DNA of 64,000 nucleotides. It comes from Burkholderiales bacterium. Its GTDB lineage: Bacteria > Pseudomonadota > Gammaproteobacteria > Burkholderiales > Burkholderiaceae_C. Numbering within the stretch: the stretch's first letter is position 1; the number at the start of each line of letters is the position of its first letter. The DNA is taken from assembly GCA_028872015.1 (NCBI GenBank), contig JAGWLO010000010.1, positions 1-64,000 of the forward strand, written 5' to 3'. The position numbers and the translations under genes were made by a program. The notes beneath the pieces are model-generated. The model ran no database searches. It was not told where the DNA came from and was given only the letters and a program-made list of their open reading frames with translations. Positions 63,413 to 64,000 of this stretch are shown here, piece by piece.

Positions 63413-64000
63413 CTAGCGCGCCAGGTAGTCGTGGGCCACGGTGCCCAGCGGCAGCGTCAGGTCGGCCAGGATGTGCACCGTCGACAGCACCTCGAGCACC
63501 GGCAGGTCGGCCACCGGGGCCAGCGCGTGGTCGCGCAGGTCGAGCGCGCCCGGGCCGGTCCACGCGCCCTTGACCTCGATCTCGGTCAGCGTGTAGCGCA
63601 CCAGCTCGCAGATGCGCGGCGTGCCGTCCACGTGCGGGATGATCTTCAGCAGGAAGGTCGGCGCGCCGAGGGCGGCCCGGGCCTGGTCGCGGTCGATCGC
63701 CCGGTGCTTGAAGCCCATGGTGCCGGTGGCGACGCGGAAGTCGCTGTAGTCCAGCGTGCCCATCAGCGTGTCGGCGTGCACGCGCAGCTCGGGGTGGCCC
63801 AGCTTCTTCGGAAATCCCCACAGCTCGCGCCCGGCGGCAATGGGCGGGTGGTCGTCGAGGTACATCGAGAGCACGAAGCCGCCCGCCTCGCCGCCCAGGG
63901 TGACCGGGATCACCTGCCCCGACTCGCAGTAATGCCCGAAGCCGGTGGAGTCGGGCATGTTGATGAACTCGTACTTCACCACCGGCTCGGCCAGCTTCAG
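63413..64000 (-). CDS. Acetoacetate decarboxylase (C-terminal part; start outside window)
   Basis: The last 195 residues of an acetoacetate decarboxylase-family protein (usually about 245). The block [20 protein letters not shown] and the active-site region [17 protein letters not shown] (catalytic Lys in the FPKK motif) identify it, with [20 protein letters not shown] towards the end. It decarboxylates acetoacetate to acetone or a related beta-keto acid; such enzymes accompany polyhydroxybutyrate or ketone metabolism in these bacteria. Convergent with the molybdopterin oxidoreductase gene (3-bp gap). Confidence 0.92.
   Translation of the reverse strand: MKLAEPVVKYEFINMPDSTGFGHYCESGQVIPVTLGGEAGGFVLSMYLDDHPPIAAGRELWGFPKKLGHPELRVHADTLMGTLDYSDFRVATGTMGFKHRAIDRDQARAALGAPTFLLKIIPHVDGTPRICELVRYTLTEIEVKGAWTGPGALDLRDHALAPVADLPVLEVLSTVHILADLTLPLGTVAHDYLAR

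Overview
The window is dense, GC-rich chromosomal DNA with essentially no mobile-element content. Gene content fits a betaproteobacterium of the order Burkholderiales, in the Rubrivivax/Leptothrix/Sphaerotilaceae-Comamonadaceae neighbourhood. Pointers are a PEP-CTERM surface protein with a PrsT-like TPR protein, PilT/PilU twitching motors, KDO/LPS export genes, OmpR/EnvZ-like regulators, a PutA lacking a DNA-binding domain, and recG-oxyR-katG-dps. This placement is inference from gene families; no rRNA or tRNA gene was found to confirm it.

Layout. 1-8.4 kb: the 5' part of prkA, then a chromosome-partition region (parB, argC on the other strand, a GNAT gene, parA, rsmG, mnmG) with two parS sites inside rsmG and mnmG, suggesting proximity to the replication origin. 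8.4-13.5 kb: a peptide-export locus, with a C39-peptidase ABC exporter, an HlyD-type adaptor, a 50-residue double-glycine leader peptide gene that is easily missed, a LuxR-type acyl-homoserine-lactone receptor, two lux-box-like sites and an unknown divergent gene. This is the most interesting system in the window. 13.5-17.3 kb: a tightly coupled operon (glutaredoxin-like, secreted S33 hydrolase, NatA/NatB-type ABC transporter). 17.4-21.7 kb: TPR protein plus PEP-CTERM protein, then a DUF427 gene. 21.8-28.6 kb: pirin, a DUF4397 lipoprotein, NnrU, a polyamine-binding protein and an acyl-CoA ligase. 28.7-33 kb: HDOD protein, GMC oxidoreductase, a glycine-rich RRM protein and an SDR. 33-37.3 kb: lptC-kdsC-kdsD, divergent from a CPA2 antiporter.

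37.4-47.2 kb: a beta-hydroxyacid dehydrogenase, pilU-pilT, a YggS-family protein, an Lrp regulator divergent from putA, a CnoX-type thioredoxin and a second DUF4397 lipoprotein. 47.4-52.7 kb: a two-component system, glutamate dehydrogenase, proC and ubiA; putA, proC and gdh together cover proline/glutamate interconversion. 52.7-60.5 kb: prfC, dps, katG, oxyR and recG on one strand, a peroxide-defence cluster with a clear katG promoter. 60.5-64 kb: queA, a membrane cytochrome b with a molybdopterin oxidoreductase, and a partial acetoacetate decarboxylase.

The LuxR locus reads as one circuit: the receptor gene is followed by a lux box and a fitting -10 element, then the GG-peptide gene, a rho-independent terminator abutting the adaptor gene, the adaptor, and a protease-exporter with an intact catalytic triad. 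The likely output is a secreted 11-residue proline-rich peptide under quorum control. No luxI synthase gene lies in the window.
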